Positions 16,538-24,696 of a stretch of 64,000 nucleotides of DNA are shown here, piece after piece; positions within the stretch are counted from its first letter, which is position 1; each line of letters opens with the position of its first letter. The notes under the pieces are model-generated. The model searched no databases and was not told the origin of the DNA. It saw nothing but the letters and a program-made list of their open reading frames with translations. A program made the position numbers and the translations under genes. The stretch is from Candidatus Villigracilis affinis (GTDB taxonomy: Bacteria > Chloroflexota > Anaerolineae > Anaerolineales > Villigracilaceae): the NCBI GenBank assembly GCA_016718275.1, contig JADKEA010000024.1:62001-126000 (forward strand), read 5' to 3'.

Positions 16538-16569
16538 TTGGCAGGGATGGGGAAACCCATCCCTGCCAA
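16538..16569 (+). other. Intercistronic GNRA hairpin after the binding-protein gene
   Basis: Perfect 14-bp stem (16538-16551 with 16556-16569) closed by a GAAA tetraloop, with no following T tract. Such hairpins behind binding-protein genes commonly protect the upstream mRNA and raise binding-protein levels above the permeases. Confidence 0.7.
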
Positions 16570-16587
16570 CCTACACGAGGAGAGAAA

Positions 16588-17547
16588 ATGAGCCAGACGA
16601 TTTCTTCAGCAAAAAGAAACGGGGGATTGCTAAGTAATGAGAACCGCCGAAAGATAACCTGGGTGTTGTTTCTTCTCCCCGCCCTGATCATTTACCTGAC
16701 CTTTATGGCGGGTCCGCTATTCGACTCGCTGCGCCTCAGCCTTTACACGGGGGAAGGATACAATCCAACGAAATTCGTTGGGTTTCAGAATTACATTGAC
16801 CTGTTCACCAACCCGCTCTGGCGGGAGAAATTTTTTGGCGCAGTTCGGCACACCTTTATATTTTTTGGGATTCACATGATCGTGCAGAACAGCCTCGGGC
16901 TTCTTTTTGCGAACTTATTATCCTTCGACTTTAAGGGCAGGAATTTTTTCCGTACGATCATTTTTACACCTGCTACATTATCCGTTCTCGTCACTGGTTT
17001 TCTTTGGACTTTGATCTTGAACCCGAACTGGGGTGCGGTAAATAAGATATTGATCGCTGTTGGATTAAGAGAATGGGCGCTCCCCTGGCTTGGAAGAGAA
17101 AACCTGGCCCTGCCGATCATTTCATTGACTTCGGTCTGGCAGTGGGTGGGAATGCCCACCGTCATGTTTCTGGCTGGCCTGACGGGAATTTCAGATGAAC
17201 TGCTGGAAGCGGCCCGCATCGATGGCGCGACAGAGTGGGATATTTTTTGGCGGATCAAATTTCCGCTCTTGAAGCCTGTCATTGGCATCGTTGCCATTTT
17301 GACCTTTGTGGATAACTTCAATGCCTTCGACGTCATTTATGCCATGGCAGGTGCAAAGGGTGAGCCTTCCTATTCCACAGATTTGCTGGCAACTTTGTTT
17401 TACCGCACGGGTATCGCGGGCGAGCATCCTGTCGGCATCCCGAATATGGGCATGGGTGCGGCCATTGCCACCATTACATTCTTGATCTTAATGTCTGGCG
17501 TATTGTTCTGGCTTTATATGTCGCGCCGCAATTCAGAAGAAGCATAA
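16588..17547 (+). CDS. ABC sugar transporter permease (MalF/UgpA type)
   Basis: A 319-aa inner-membrane permease with six helices and the cytoplasmic EAA loop EAARIDGATEWDIFWRIKFP, which docks on the ATPase. It is the first of two CUT1-type permeases. SD GAGGAGA precedes the ATG; the second permease gene follows after 16 bp. Confidence 0.93.
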   Translation: MSQTISSAKRNGGLLSNENRRKITWVLFLLPALIIYLTFMAGPLFDSLRLSLYTGEGYNPTKFVGFQNYIDLFTNPLWREKFFGAVRHTFIFFGIHMIVQNSLGLLFANLLSFDFKGRNFFRTIIFTPATLSVLVTGFLWTLILNPNWGAVNKILIAVGLREWALPWLGRENLALPIISLTSVWQWVGMPTVMFLAGLTGISDELLEAARIDGATEWDIFWRIKFPLLKPVIGIVAILTFVDNFNAFDVIYAMAGAKGEPSYSTDLLATLFYRTGIAGEHPVGIPNMGMGAAIATITFLILMSGVLFWLYMSRRNSEEA

Positions 17548-17563
17548 GTCGGGAGATACCATC

Positions 17564-18391
17564 ATGCGTAGAATAAAAATTAATCAGGCGCTTTCCTATA
17601 TTCTCCTGACGGTCTGGTCGGTGATCGTGCTTTTCCCGATCTGGACCCTGCTCATCAATTCGTTCAAACCCCAGAAGGAGATTTTCAAAGACCCGTTTGG
17701 CTTTCCGAAGAATTTCACCTTCGATGGTTACATTGCGGCGTGGAAAACAGGCCGCTTCGATTTGTATTTCACCAACTCGTTGATCGTCACGGTTCTTTCC
17801 TTGACCTTGATCCTGCTCGTCGGTTCGATGGCAGCCTACGCCCTTGCAAAGTGGAAATCACCCGCGGCAAATTTTCTGTATGTCTTTTTCATCGCCGGGC
17901 TGATGATCCCCATTCGTCTGGGAACAATCGACCTGGTCCGCTTGATCAAAGCGTTGAATTTGCAGGACACCATTTGGAGTCTCATCCCTGTCTATGTGGC
18001 GATGGGGATGCCAATCGCCACATTTGTGTTGACCGCTTTCATCAAGGAACTTCCCAACGAAATGTTCGATGCCGCCAAGGTGGATGGCGCTTCAGAGTGG
18101 CAGGTGTATAGCCGTATTGTCCTTCCTCTCATGCGCCCTGCACTGGCTACGGTTGCGATCTTCAACATGATCAAGATCTGGAATGATTTCTGGTTTCCAT
18201 TGGTCTTTATTCGAGCCGAAGAAGCACGCACGGTTGCACTGGGCGTTTCACTTTTGTTTGGTCAATATCGCACCGATTGGACTCGCGCACTCGCAGTTCT
18301 TTCTCTAGCCGCAGTGCCGATGTTGATCCTGTACATCTTGTTGGCGCGTGAATTCATCAAAGGCTTGACCGCGGGCGCTGTGAAAGGATGA
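17564..18391 (+). CDS. ABC sugar transporter permease (MalG/UgpE type)
   Basis: A 275-aa permease with six helices and the EAA loop FDAAKVDGASEWQVYSRIVLP. It pairs with the preceding permease to form the CUT1 channel. Its TGA stop overlaps the first possible start of the UroD-like gene (ATGA), so the next gene is translationally coupled. Confidence 0.93.
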   Translation: MRRIKINQALSYILLTVWSVIVLFPIWTLLINSFKPQKEIFKDPFGFPKNFTFDGYIAAWKTGRFDLYFTNSLIVTVLSLTLILLVGSMAAYALAKWKSPAANFLYVFFIAGLMIPIRLGTIDLVRLIKALNLQDTIWSLIPVYVAMGMPIATFVLTAFIKELPNEMFDAAKVDGASEWQVYSRIVLPLMRPALATVAIFNMIKIWNDFWFPLVFIRAEEARTVALGVSLLFGQYRTDWTRALAVLSLAAVPMLILYILLAREFIKGLTAGAVKG

Positions 18392-19575
18392 CCATGAACG
18401 GACGAGAGCGGATCGCACTTGCCATGCGGCATAAGGAGGCGGACCGTGTCCCGGTCATGTCTCAACTGGCACTTGGTCACTATTTTCTGAATGCTGGTCT
18501 TGCGCCGCATGAGATCTGGTTTACAAGCGAAGGGTTTGCCGAAGCCCTGGTTACCATGCAGAGACGCTATCAATTTGACGGCATTTTGATCAACCTTCCC
18601 GGGCGGCCGCGCAATGTGTTGAGTGAGATCAAAAGCGTTGAGAAGATCAAAAAAGGCGAGTTGGTCACATGGAAGAATGGACACGTGACCCTGATTCCGT
18701 GGGATGACAATGCTCAATATGTGTATCCCGCCCGCCCCGAATTGCAGCCACGCGCAGACTTGAAGACACTTGACCCAGATCATCTCGAAATGATCGACCA
18801 GTATCCAGGCTATGTTTGGAATACCTATCACATCCCCTGGATTGCAGATAAAAAAGACTTCGGCCCGATGAGCGAGGTCCCTGATTATTTTTTGGATACC
18901 ATCGACCTTGTTCGGGCGAAAACCAAGGGCGAGATTTCAATTCACGGTGAGGTGTTTTCGCCGTTCACTCATTACCTTGAACTGATCGGTTATCAAAATG
19001 CCATTATTGGGTTGGTGAAGAACAAGGAAAAGGTCCAGGCGTTGTTAGAAAGACTCACAGATGCAACCATTGCCTGGGCGGTCGCGCAGGCAAAACACGG
19101 GGTCGATGCGGTTCTTATTTCATCCGCATTTGCGGGGGGCGGATTCATTTCGCCTAAAATGTATACTGAATATGTGGTTCCATACGAACGCCGCCTTGCA
19201 GATGCGATCAAACAATATGATATTCCCGTGTATACCCATACCTGCGGAAAGATCGGTGACAGGCTTGAGTTGATGGAAGCGACTGGCACAATGGGGATCG
19301 ATACGCTTGATCCGCATCCGCTGGGAAATGTGGAATTGGCCGACGCAAAAAATGGTGTGGGCCAGAGGTTGTTTTTGAAGGGGAACATGAATTCGGTTTC
19401 AATCCTTGAATACACAACCAAGGAAGAAGTGATCGCCGAAGCATCTGAACGGATTCAAATTGGCAAACCGGGCGGTGGATATATTCTCAGCTCGGCATGT
19501 TCCATTGCGCCGCGTGTGGAGCCGTGGAAGATTGAATTATTCACTCCGCTTGCGGAAGAAATAGGAAGATATTAA
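18388..19575 (+). CDS. UroD/MtaA-family protein in a sugar operon
   Basis: A 395-aa TIM-barrel protein of the uroporphyrinogen-decarboxylase / cobalamin-methyltransferase superfamily. N-terminal signature GRERIALAMRHKEADRVPV. It has H-x-C in THTCGKIGD and a later cysteine in LSSACSIAP, the pattern of zinc ligands in MtaA/CmuA-type methyltransferases, which heme-pathway UroD lacks. No other heme genes are near. It is coupled to the permease gene upstream and 2 bp from the SIS gene downstream, so it belongs to the sugar pathway. A methyl-transfer or demethylation step on the sugar is conceivable but unproven. Start may be ATG 18388 or 18394. Confidence 0.85.
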   Translation: MTMNGRERIALAMRHKEADRVPVMSQLALGHYFLNAGLAPHEIWFTSEGFAEALVTMQRRYQFDGILINLPGRPRNVLSEIKSVEKIKKGELVTWKNGHVTLIPWDDNAQYVYPARPELQPRADLKTLDPDHLEMIDQYPGYVWNTYHIPWIADKKDFGPMSEVPDYFLDTIDLVRAKTKGEISIHGEVFSPFTHYLELIGYQNAIIGLVKNKEKVQALLERLTDATIAWAVAQAKHGVDAVLISSAFAGGGFISPKMYTEYVVPYERRLADAIKQYDIPVYTHTCGKIGDRLELMEATGTMGIDTLDPHPLGNVELADAKNGVGQRLFLKGNMNSVSILEYTTKEEVIAEASERIQIGKPGGGYILSSACSIAPRVEPWKIELFTPLAEEIGRY

Positions 19576-19577
19576 TC

Positions 19578-20615
19578 ATGACATTGTTTTCTGAGATCGC
19601 AGAGCAACCTGAACGAATCAAATCTCTTTTGGCTTCACAGCGAAAGAACGTGGAGCGGATCGCCGCCGCGATAAAAAAGCGTGATATCGAGTATGTCTTT
19701 CTCGCTGCCCGTGGGACTTCGGATAATGCGGGGCGTTATGCAAATTATTTGCTGGGTGCGGTTAATGGATTGCCGCTTGCGCTGGCTACCCCCTCGCTTT
19801 TTACGTATTACAAACGCCCGCCTACTTTGAAGAATGCATTGGTGGTCGGTGTGTCACAGTCGGGAAAATCCCCGGATATTGTCAGCGTGCTTGAAGAAGG
19901 CAGGAAGCAAGGCTGCCTGACCCTTTCCATTACCAATGAAACCAATTCGCCGCTGGCGCAGGCATCCGATTTTGTTTTGGATATTCAGGCGGGTGTCGAA
20001 AAAGCTGTGGCGGCAACAAAGACCTACACCACGGAATTGATGTCTGTTGCAATGTTGTCGGCCGCATTAAGTGGAAACAAAACGCTTTGGACTGAATTGA
20101 GCAAGGTTCCAGGCTGGATGAAACAATCGTTAAAGCAGAATGATTTTATCTCCCAAATTGCGCAAAGGTATCGCTATATTGACCAGACCGTGGTTCTTGG
20201 CCGTGGTTTTAACTATGCCACTGCCTTCGAGTGGGCGCTGAAATTGAAGGAACTAACCTACATCATTGCTGAGCCTTATTCCTCCGCCGATTTTGCGCAT
20301 GGGCCGATCGCGATGGTGGAAAGCGGGTACCCGGTCTTTGCAGTTGTGTCGAAGGGGAAGGTGTTCAATTCCATGCTTGAAATGCTCACCCGTCTGCGTT
20401 CGGATATTTCCGCAGAGTTGATCGTCATATCGAATGATAAAAGGGCATTGTCACTTGCGCAGGTTCCGCTGAGCATCCCAGCCGATGTACCGGAGTGGCT
20501 CTCGCCGCTGGTGAACATCCTGCCAGCACAGTTGTTTGCCTATCACCTGACAATCGCCAAAGGCTTCAACACAGAGCAGCCGCGTAGTATTCGAAAAGTG
20601 ACCGAGACAAAATGA
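19578..20615 (+). CDS. SIS-domain sugar isomerase/deaminase (GlmS C-half / GlmD-like)
   Basis: A 345-aa protein with two SIS domains, equal to the isomerase half of GlmS without the glutaminase. Motifs are AARGTSDNAGRYANYL, VSQSGKSPDIVSVL, TNETNSPLA, EKAVAATKTYTTEL and SSADFAHGPIAM. Such proteins convert glucosamine-6-phosphate to fructose-6-phosphate with release of ammonia (GlmD) or act on related aldoses and amines. It follows the UroD-like gene by 2 bp and is the last gene before a terminator. A deaminase role fits the upstream PIG-L deacetylase. Confidence 0.87.
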   Translation: MTLFSEIAEQPERIKSLLASQRKNVERIAAAIKKRDIEYVFLAARGTSDNAGRYANYLLGAVNGLPLALATPSLFTYYKRPPTLKNALVVGVSQSGKSPDIVSVLEEGRKQGCLTLSITNETNSPLAQASDFVLDIQAGVEKAVAATKTYTTELMSVAMLSAALSGNKTLWTELSKVPGWMKQSLKQNDFISQIAQRYRYIDQTVVLGRGFNYATAFEWALKLKELTYIIAEPYSSADFAHGPIAMVESGYPVFAVVSKGKVFNSMLEMLTRLRSDISAELIVISNDKRALSLAQVPLSIPADVPEWLSPLVNILPAQLFAYHLTIAKGFNTEQPRSIRKVTETK

Positions 20616-20622
20616 CTTTGAG

Positions 20623-20650
20623 AGGAGCAGTTTCCAAACTGCTCCTTTTT
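20623..20650 (+). terminator. Terminator of the sugar operon
   Basis: Stem AGGAGCAGTTT (20623-20633) with AAACTGCTCCT (20636-20646), followed by TTTTTTAT. Located just after the SIS gene stop codon. Confidence 0.85.
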
Positions 20651-20719
20651 TATACATAAAAAGCATTGTATGAATAATGGTTCTATATGATAATGACAAA
20701 AAAATAAAGAGGTGAACTC

Positions 20720-21691
20720 ATGCGAGTGTGTGTACTTTCAGATGAAAAAATCGATGACTTCGACCCCACTCCCTACTTGAAGGATTACGATTGGGAGATG
20801 GTTACACTGACCGCGCCTGTGGAGGAAAAGCTGCGCGCGCTTTCTGAGAGAAATGAGTTTGATGTTTACTTGAATATCTGTGAAGGGTACGAGTTTGAAG
20901 ATGAGGAAGATGACGAATTGGGCTATCATGCCGTGGAAGTAGTCCAGGCATTGGAAAAACTTGGGCTCCCGTTTACCGGTGCAGACACGAATTGTTTTGA
21001 CCCCACCCGTGAGGAAATGCAGGCAATTGCAGACGCCAGCGGCATAAGTTTTGTGAAGGGATATCATGTCAAAAGTGTGGATGAAGCGCGGGAACTGGTG
21101 AAAAATCTTCGCTATCCTGTGATGGTCAAACATCCCAAGAGTTACGGAAGTACTGGTATGACAAAGGATTCACGTGCCGATACCCTCGAACAGGTATTGG
21201 TTCAGGTGAATCGGATTTGCTCCGAGTTCGGTGCGGCACGTATGGAGGAATTTATTGTTGGTACGGAATTCAATGTGCTGGTCGTCGAAAATGCGGATGA
21301 CCCCAGTCAGCCGATTGCCTATCCGCCTGCGGAGTTGGTGTTCCCTCCCAATGAGGAATTCTGGCATGTGGATGTGAAGTGGAATTATGATGTCCCCTTC
21401 GATTTCAAGCAGGTAACCGAGCCTGACTTGGTTGAGAAGTTGCATGACATTGCAAAGCGGATGTTTCTAGCGATGGGCATCTCAGGTTATGGTCGCTGCG
21501 ATATTCGTATGAACGACAGGGGCGAGTTGTTCATCCTTGAGATCAACCCCAACGGAGGCATTATGTTCACCCCGGAACAATACGGTCCCGCCGATTATAT
21601 GATCCTGTACGACGAGGATGGATATAAGGGTTTCTTTGACCGTATTTTTCATGCGGCGCTTGTACGGCAGAAAATGCGCGCGAAAAAATAA
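20720..21691 (+). CDS. ATP-grasp ligase, D-Ala-D-Ala-ligase-like, paralogue 1
   Basis: A 323-aa cytoplasmic enzyme with the ATP-grasp fold. The pre-grasp domain starts MRVCVLSDEKID, the large loop and lysine are in VMVKHPKSYGSTGMTKDSR, and the metal/ATP site is FILEINPNGGIMFTPEQYG. It is close in size to D-alanine-D-alanine ligase, but the peptidoglycan enzyme's usual motifs are not fully matched, so an amino-acid or peptide ligase with other substrates is likely. A paralogue lies at 23208-24158. SD AGAGGTGA precedes the ATG. Confidence 0.82.
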   Translation: MRVCVLSDEKIDDFDPTPYLKDYDWEMVTLTAPVEEKLRALSERNEFDVYLNICEGYEFEDEEDDELGYHAVEVVQALEKLGLPFTGADTNCFDPTREEMQAIADASGISFVKGYHVKSVDEARELVKNLRYPVMVKHPKSYGSTGMTKDSRADTLEQVLVQVNRICSEFGAARMEEFIVGTEFNVLVVENADDPSQPIAYPPAELVFPPNEEFWHVDVKWNYDVPFDFKQVTEPDLVEKLHDIAKRMFLAMGISGYGRCDIRMNDRGELFILEINPNGGIMFTPEQYGPADYMILYDEDGYKGFFDRIFHAALVRQKMRAKK

Positions 21692-21705
21692 ACTGTGAAT
21701 TAAAT

Positions 21706-21737
21706 AAAATCGCCCTCGAATTTTCGAGGGCGATTTT
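21706..21737. terminator. Bidirectional terminator
   Basis: 15-bp stem (21706-21720 with 21723-21737), GC-rich in the middle with A and T tracts at both ends, between the converging ATP-grasp and lipoprotein genes. Confidence 0.85.
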
Positions 21738-21754
21738 CAATTTATAAAAACTTT

Positions 21755-22516
21755 TTACGGATTGCTGACAACCAGGTTGTCAAAGTGCATTTCAGCGACA
21801 GGTTCGGCGGTTTCAAAAGAAACGGCGGCAAATGCGATCGAGCCTGTGGGGGAGCCGCCAGCCACGGCACTGGCTGTGGCAACCTGCTGACCGTTGACTT
21901 CAAGGATCAGATCGTTGTTGTTGCAGGTGGCGCGGATGGTATTGGTCCCGCCGCCCTGATTGATCGCGTCCGAGAAGGTCCAATCCACCAACGGACTCAT
22001 CGAACCGGCAGCAATGCTGCGGATCGAGTAATAACCGTCTGCGCTGATGGCGAGCAGATAACCATCAATGGACGTGTCTTCACGGGTCTGCATTCGGCAA
22101 ATAACGCCCATGCCCGCATTGTTGTTTGCTGGGCCGGTGGTCATGGTCACATCAGCTTCGATCACGACATTGGCGAATTCCGATTCGGAGCGTCCCCAAT
22201 TCCACACGTCTCCTGTAGAGCGCAAAACATACACGCCGCCGCTTGTCTCGGCAGAGCCAGATTCATCCGAGAAAGTTTCCATTTCATTGCTGGGCGCTTC
22301 GAAATTATCACTGAATAATTCATTGCTCGGCGGCAACGGAGGAAGTGTGGGCACTTCAGAGACCTGGGTGGGAATGTCAGCCTGTGTTGTGGGAACATCA
22401 ATTGTAAAGGGAGTGGGTTGACCATTAAGGGTGGGCAGGCCGGTGGCTGGGCAGGCACAGGCGAGTAATACAATGGCTGCGATAATGCTGATCGTAAGGC
22501 GGTTTCGTTTGTTCAT
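21755..22516 (-). CDS. Secreted lipoprotein with concanavalin-like beta domain
   Basis: A 253-aa exported protein. Signal helix at 5-20 with Cys residues in LLACACPATG suitable for lipid attachment, then a Pro/Thr-rich linker (about 30-60) and a beta-sandwich-type domain (about 65-253; LFSDNFEAP, YVLRSTGDVWNWG, NNNDLILEVNGQQVATA) like DUF1080/LamG carbohydrate-binding or hydrolase folds. Enzymatic residues are not recognisable, so it may only bind glycans. SD GAGGAGA precedes the ATG. Confidence 0.8.
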   Translation of the reverse strand: MNKRNRLTISIIAAIVLLACACPATGLPTLNGQPTPFTIDVPTTQADIPTQVSEVPTLPPLPPSNELFSDNFEAPSNEMETFSDESGSAETSGGVYVLRSTGDVWNWGRSESEFANVVIEADVTMTTGPANNNAGMGVICRMQTREDTSIDGYLLAISADGYYSIRSIAAGSMSPLVDWTFSDAINQGGGTNTIRATCNNNDLILEVNGQQVATASAVAGGSPTGSIAFAAVSFETAEPVAEMHFDNLVVSNP

Positions 22517-22550
22517 CTCTTCTCCTCAAAATTTCCCACATTATAGAGGA

Positions 22551-22973
22551 CTAGGAATTTGTCACCACCCTACGTTGGTACTGTATATTCCACAAGACGC
22601 GCCATGTGATGCCGCCATCGTCCGAACGTTCCCAGTTCCATTGGAAGTGATTCGGTTTGATGTCATACCAGACCATGCGTTGTTTGACTGGCTTGCCTTC
22701 TGCGACTCCATTGCGGCTGAGGATCATTTTTCCATCCATGAATTCGCCGACGAAATCAAGATAACTGCCCGAGTTATCCACCCAGGTCTGATGCCAACGC
22801 GAATCTTCCTTACTGAAAACTGATACGCTCATCCCGATCAGGCCATCCCCTTCGAAATTTTCCTGCACAACAGCGCCATCGAGAATGGATTCGATTCGAT
22901 TGGTGCCATGCACGCCTTCACCCCAGGTCAAGTCCCAGGTGCCGATCCAGAAATCAAATTCGTGGTTTTCCAT
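22551..22973 (-). CDS. DUF1579-like lipocalin-type protein
   Basis: A 140-aa soluble protein starting HEFDFWIGTWDLTWGEG, the signature of DUF1579-type small beta-barrel proteins, followed by alternating beta strands (VQENFEGDGLIGMSVSVF, WHQTWVDNSG). No signal peptide. Function of the family is unknown; a ligand-binding barrel is expected. SD GGAGGAG precedes the ATG. Confidence 0.75.
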   Translation of the reverse strand: MENHEFDFWIGTWDLTWGEGVHGTNRIESILDGAVVQENFEGDGLIGMSVSVFSKEDSRWHQTWVDNSGSYLDFVGEFMDGKMILSRNGVAEGKPVKQRMVWYDIKPNHFQWNWERSDDGGITWRVLWNIQYQRRVVTNS

Positions 22974-23004
22974 AACACTCCTCCAGTTTGGTTTGGTGAT
23001 TGTC

Positions 23005-23065
23005 TGTCATTGTGAACTGCGCCCCAGACGGTGAGGCAATCTCCAGCTCTGTTTTAGAGACAGGC
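23005..23065. repeat. Degenerate GTCATTG...GAGGCAATCTCC repeat
   Basis: The stretch from TGTCATTGTGAACTGCGCCC to GAGGCAATCTCCAGC resembles the widespread intergenic repeat with GTCATTGCGAG and AAGCAATCTC ends. It lies in the 234-bp gap 22974-23207, which has no gene. A TATAAT at 23160-23165 is a possible -10 for the next gene, though without a good -35. Confidence 0.45.
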
Positions 23066-23207
23066 AATTTTTAGATTGTTTGAGTTTATGGATTTTATAG
23101 AATATCCGCAACCTACCAGAGTATGAGATTTTACGCAGCCGCGATTATGGACGAGCGTATATAATTGCCCCATCGACTTTTGAAATTTTTTTTCGGGATG
23201 AGATTTT

Positions 23208-24158
23208 ATGAGAGTTTGCATTTTAAGCGACGAAGCCATCGAGGACTATAACCCGTCTGAGTTTTTTCATTCTTATGACTGGAATTTTGTAACCGTGGAG
23301 CCTCCCGTCGAGGATTGCATCAAACAGGCGGTCACGGGAAAAAACTATGATGTCATTCTAAATTTATGCGAAGGCTCGGATAATAACGACATGAACTCTG
23401 GGGCTGCTGTTGTGCATCTGTTGGAATCGCTCGACATCCCGTTCACTGGAGCGGATTCGAATTTTTACAACCCCACCCGCGAACAAATGCAGTCAGCCGC
23501 CGAAGCGCATGGATTGAATTTTGCTCGAGGTTTTAATGCCAGGTCGATACATGATCTGGCTCAGGCAAAGGCTTTACGATTTCCATTGATCGTTAAACAT
23601 CCGAACAGCTTTGGCAGCACGGGATTGACTCCACAATCGAGGGTGGAGTCGTTTGAGCAGTTGCAGGAGCAGTTTCAAAGAAACGAGGATGAATTCGGGT
23701 CGGCACGTGTCGAGGAATTTATCGAAGGACGTGAAGTTTCCTGCCTGGTGGTGGATAATCCTGATGACTTGTCAAATCCATATGCTTATCTGCCCATTGA
23801 AGTGAAGTTCCCAACTGGCGAAACCTTTATGCATGTGGAAGTGAAATGGCTGAATTGGGATACCTTCATCGTCCCTCTGGAAGACCGTGACTTGATTCCC
23901 CTTGTGCAGGAAGCCAGCAGGCGAATGTATCAAGTTATAGGTGGGACGGGATATGCGCGGGTTGATATTCGCGTGCGGCCCAATGGCGAGCTGGTCATTT
24001 TGGAGATCAACCCAAACTGTGGAATTCTATTTTACGGCCCCGATGACCGCAGCGTCTCAGACTTGCCCATCTCCTGGGATAAAGACGGGCATGATGGCTT
24101 TCTTGACCGCATTTTTCGTTCTGCGATTCTGCGTCACAGGCTGCGCTCGAATAAGTAA
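23208..24158 (+). CDS. ATP-grasp ligase, D-Ala-D-Ala-ligase-like, paralogue 2
   Basis: A 316-aa paralogue of the protein at 20720-21691, with the same start (MRVCILSDEAIEDY) and grasp motifs LIVKHPNSFGSTGLT and VILEINPNCGILFYG. The stretch LPFTGADSN / PTREQMQ is shared nearly word for word with paralogue 1, so the two arose by duplication. Substrates are unknown. It has its own upstream region and is followed by genes on the other strand. Confidence 0.82.
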   Translation: MRVCILSDEAIEDYNPSEFFHSYDWNFVTVEPPVEDCIKQAVTGKNYDVILNLCEGSDNNDMNSGAAVVHLLESLDIPFTGADSNFYNPTREQMQSAAEAHGLNFARGFNARSIHDLAQAKALRFPLIVKHPNSFGSTGLTPQSRVESFEQLQEQFQRNEDEFGSARVEEFIEGREVSCLVVDNPDDLSNPYAYLPIEVKFPTGETFMHVEVKWLNWDTFIVPLEDRDLIPLVQEASRRMYQVIGGTGYARVDIRVRPNGELVILEINPNCGILFYGPDDRSVSDLPISWDKDGHDGFLDRIFRSAILRHRLRSNK

Positions 24159-24181
24159 TACTCGATAAGAATATTGAATGG

Positions 24182-24526
24182 TTAATCGAGATTTATTCGA
24201 TCACCGTGGCTTTTGGGGGCGGAAATAACAAGAAATGAAACATCCTCCCCTGAATCGTTTCGGAATTGATGCGCTGTGCCTGGCGGGATTTCCAGACCTT
24301 CCCCTGGGCTCAATGTAATGGTCTCCTCTCCAATTCGCATCGTGCCTGTGCCTGCAAGAATGTAGAAGAACTGACGTGAAACATTGTGGAGATGATTGAC
24401 CTCTGCCTGCCCGGGAGGTACAAGCTCCTGAATAACGCTGACATCATCCCGTTTTAGAAGATGCCAGCCATCGCAATTCTCCCCCCATTTATAATGTTCG
24501 GCGTTGGAAGTTGATCTTTTATTCAT
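24182..24526 (-). CDS. Cupin-domain protein
   Basis: A 114-aa single-domain cupin with metal motif VNHLHNVSRQFFYILAGTG (H-x-H ... ) and the second motif PPGTAHQFRNDSG. Such small cupins bind a metal and a small ligand or act as isomerases. Its ATG overlaps the stop of the 56-aa membrane protein (ATGA), and that gene directly follows the hydrolase, so the three form one operon. Confidence 0.82.
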   Translation of the reverse strand: MNKRSTSNAEHYKWGENCDGWHLLKRDDVSVIQELVPPGQAEVNHLHNVSRQFFYILAGTGTMRIGEETITLSPGEGLEIPPGTAHQFRNDSGEDVSFLVISAPKSHGDRINLD

Positions 24527-24693
24527 TTTTTTCGTGTCTTTCGCGGCCGTAACCAGCGGCCACCCAGGATGAGGGAGATCAAAACAAATGCGATCGCGGC
24601 GTAGGAAAAGATGGTGTTATCAATGCTGATGCCGATGGCAAGAAATACAAGCCCCAAAACAAGAAAGATCATCGATAGGCTGCGTCTGTTCAT
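24523..24693 (-). CDS. Small two-helix membrane protein (56 aa)
   Basis: A short reading frame starting MNRRSLSMIFLVLGLVFLAI, with a second hydrophobic stretch YAAIAFVLISLILGG and a basic tail RPRKTRKK. Its ATG is 3 bp after the stop of the hydrolase gene and its TGA overlaps the cupin ATG, so tight coupling supports it as a real gene. No family recognised; it could be a membrane partner of the hydrolase, which itself has N-terminal helices. Confidence 0.75.
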   Translation of the reverse strand: MNRRSLSMIFLVLGLVFLAIGISIDNTIFSYAAIAFVLISLILGGRWLRPRKTRKK

Positions 24694-24696
24694 TTT

